A DNA stretch of 8,779 bases, taken from positions 1 to 8,779 of the forward strand of contig CAMLMM010000077.1 of the NCBI GenBank assembly GCA_946481105.1, given 5' to 3'. A program made the translations under genes and the position numbers. Shown one piece after another: positions 7,702-8,779 of this stretch. The notes below the pieces were generated by a model. That model was given only the letters and a program-made list of their open reading frames with translations. It was not told where the DNA came from and made no database searches. Within the stretch, counting starts at the first letter, position 1. The number at the start of each line of letters is the position of its first letter. This DNA is from an uncultured Alphaproteobacteria bacterium. Its GTDB lineage: Bacteria > Pseudomonadota > Alphaproteobacteria > Micavibrionales > Micavibrionaceae.

Positions 7702-7730
7702 CTTATACTTTAATGATAGTGCGGAAGTAA
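7702..7730 (-). promoter_or_regulatory. Possible promoter of the downstream GGDEF gene
   Basis: On the - strand TTACTT (7725-7730) and TATAAG (7702-7707) are separated by 17 bases. The -10 is a good match (5/6) and the -35 a weak one (3/6). A transcript starting near 7695 would give a short leader carrying the GGGGGA ribosome-binding site. If real, this gene can be expressed apart from its upstream paralogue. Confidence 0.35.
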
Positions 7731-7770
7731 TTGCCGGGATATGAAGATTGGATAAAATTAGGTTTAAGTT

Positions 7771-8523
7771 TTAGCCCAATGTGACGCTGCGGTAGTTATA
7801 CGCTGTGATGTGTTGAACTGAATAATCCGGGTTTGTCAGACGTTGCTGTAATTTACGCGCGGCTTTTCGTTCCCGCATAATATCATCCGCCTTGGCAAAA
7901 TTTTCTGCATAACTGAGATTATCATCCCAGCGAACCCGGCCAATACTGCCGCGTACGTCGATTTTTTCGCCATTCGGTCCCGTAATCGTAATTTCGCCAT
8001 CAAGCACTTTGGCAATTTTTTCAAAAACAGTTTCAATGCCTTCTTCGGAAGGTGAGCCATCAAGGCAGATAACAATTTCATCCCCGCCCTTGCGGTAAAT
8101 AAAATCGGTTCCACGCAGGCAGTTTTTAAGAGCTGTCGCCAGTTCTTTCAGCAGAACGTCGCCGGTGGCATCACCGTATTTCTTATTCACTTGCCCGAAA
8201 CCGTCCAGGTCAACAAAAAGAATCTCAAAATGCTGTTTCGTGCGCTGTTCCGGCGTAAGGCTGTGACGGCGTTCCAGTTGTTCGTTAAGGGCGCGTACAC
8301 CACCACGCAGATTATAAATGCTGGTCAATTGATCGGTATGAGCAATTTCTTCCCATCGAGAGCCCTTCGCTTCGGCTGCGGACAGGTGGCCCTGGAGAAT
8401 TACGTTGTTGATTTCAGCAAGGCGGCGTAAATGGCGTTCACGTTCGAGTTCGGTACGCAAAGCGATGATTTCACGGTCAGAGTCGGAAAGCTGCGGGTTT
8501 GCCCCGGAATTATCACTCGACAT
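7771..8523 (-). CDS. Single-domain GGDEF diguanylate cyclase (upstream paralogue)
   Basis: Predicted cytoplasmic diguanylate cyclase of 250 residues. A long charged N-terminal helix (about 14-63) with a coiled-coil look (IIALRTELERERHLRRLAEI) precedes the GGDEF domain, which starts at HTDQLTSIYNLRG (from 62). Motifs are FVDLDGF (103-109), RGTD inhibitory site (137-140), five spacer residues and GGDEI (146-150), with isoleucine replacing the final phenylalanine. It shares FGxxNK and ADxxMRxxKxARK (from 212) with the gene downstream, and the two align across the whole domain, so a tandem duplication is likely. The frame is open to an ATG at 8625, but 8523 is chosen because AAAGGTG lies about five bases upstream and the 8524-8590 stretch is AT-rich, non-coding in character and carries a CtrA-type box. 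No membrane segment or known sensor is seen. Confidence 0.88.
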   Translation of the reverse strand: MSSDNSGANPQLSDSDREIIALRTELERERHLRRLAEINNVILQGHLSAAEAKGSRWEEIAHTDQLTSIYNLRGGVRALNEQLERRHSLTPEQRTKQHFEILFVDLDGFGQVNKKYGDATGDVLLKELATALKNCLRGTDFIYRKGGDEIVICLDGSPSEEGIETVFEKIAKVLDGEITITGPNGEKIDVRGSIGRVRWDDNLSYAENFAKADDIMRERKAARKLQQRLTNPDYSVQHITAYNYRSVTLG

Positions 8524-8564
8524 ACGCACACCTTTATTACCGTTAACTATTTTTTCATTTTTAA

Positions 8565-8580
8565 TTAACATATTTTTAAC
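8565..8580 (+). promoter_or_regulatory. CtrA-type binding box
   Basis: TTAACATATTTTTAAC fits the alphaproteobacterial CtrA consensus TTAA-N7-TTAAC exactly. It lies 42-57 bases upstream of the chosen start of the upstream GGDEF gene, inside its presumed promoter. Further TTAAC half-sites or near half-sites occur at 8543-8547 and, as ATAAC, at 8586-8590. The motif is AT-rich in an AT-rich stretch, so chance is possible; binding by CtrA is inferred from the family's known consensus. Confidence 0.5.
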
Positions 8581-8713
8581 ATAAAATAACGGGGCGGGCA
8601 AGGATTTTCTTGGAGGTGGGGGCAAAAAGGGAAAATAAATGACGTTATCGCGTTTCGTCGCGGATGGCTGGGTGGAGTGAGTTAATAGTTCGTTTTGCGA
8701 TTTTGGGAAAAAA

Positions 8714-8734
8714 GGGGGGGGGGGTGGGAGTGGG
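8714..8734. repeat. G11 homopolymer and G-rich run
   Basis: An uninterrupted run of eleven G (8714-8724) is followed by TGGGAGTGGGG. The four or more G-tracts with short loops satisfy the simple G-quadruplex pattern on the + strand. It is intergenic, so slippage here would not alter a visible reading frame. Confidence 0.7.
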
Positions 8735-8747
8735 GAGTGCAGAGTAT

Positions 8748-8779
8748 GCCCTCACCTAAATCCTCTCCCGGAGGGAGAG
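8748..8779. repeat. Dispersed intergenic palindromic repeat, cut by the window end
   Basis: The end of the window reads GCCCTCACCTAAATCCTCTC and then closes a perfect 7-bp hairpin, CTCTCCC (8763-8769) and GGGAGAG (8773-8779), with a GGA loop. The CCCTCACC...CCTCTCCC...GGGAGAGG arrangement resembles a REP-like intergenic element that I recall from many proteobacterial genomes. Only the left part is present, and the family assignment is from memory. Confidence 0.5.

Noticed and set aside
8524..8625. Longer N-terminus for the upstream GGDEF protein starting at 8625 or 8568.
   Set aside because: The extra residues (MPPPPRKSLPAP...) are not domain-like, the region has promoter character, and the best ribosome-binding site points to 8523.
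8639..8680. Small + strand ORF of 13 codons (MTLSRFVADGWVE) after a purine-rich stretch.
   Set aside because: Too short to support without conservation. The purine-rich stretch before it is part of a generally G-rich non-coding region.

Overview
This window looks like a chromosomal segment of an alphaproteobacterium of roughly balanced GC content. The main evidence is the aspartyl-tRNA synthetase, whose N-terminus (MHAYRTHNCGALR) and FYQLD motif-2 region look alphaproteobacterial. A TTAA-N7-TTAAC box typical of the alphaproteobacterial cell-cycle regulator CtrA and a rhizobial-type UDP-glucose dehydrogenase agree with this. I cannot name a genus. No phage, transposase, CRISPR, rRNA or tRNA gene is visible, and the content is mostly core metabolism.

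Layout from left to right: about 140 bp of upstream sequence; ugd (UDP-glucose 6-dehydrogenase, + strand, 142-1494); pgi (glucose-6-phosphate isomerase, - strand, 1495-3054), meeting ugd tail to tail with no spacer; an unrecognised soluble protein (- strand, 3124-3855) with its own good promoter; rnd (ribonuclease D, - strand, 3933-5093); a 122-bp divergent promoter region; aspS (aspartyl-tRNA synthetase, + strand, 5216-7024); then two tandem single-domain GGDEF proteins (- strand, 7031-7672 and 7771-8523). The right end (8524-8779) is non-coding. It holds a CtrA-type box, a G11 homopolymer and the start of what looks like a dispersed intergenic palindromic repeat cut by the window edge.

Functionally, pgi and ugd sit on the sugar-phosphate and sugar-nucleotide branch that feeds surface polysaccharide synthesis (glucose-6-P/fructose-6-P and UDP-glucuronate). 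rnd and aspS belong to tRNA maturation and charging. The two GGDEF proteins are probable cytoplasmic diguanylate cyclases with intact inhibitory-site motifs and no sensor domain. They share unusual sequence signatures and look like a tandem duplication, and the upstream one carries the CtrA-type box, suggesting cell-cycle or motility-linked c-di-GMP control.

Nothing here is clearly a new multi-gene system. The most interesting points are the CtrA-box/GGDEF pair, the orphan 243-residue gene, a hairpin that overlaps the pgi ribosome-binding site, and a ugd terminator written inside the pgi coding sequence. All promoter and RNA-structure calls are by-eye pattern matches.
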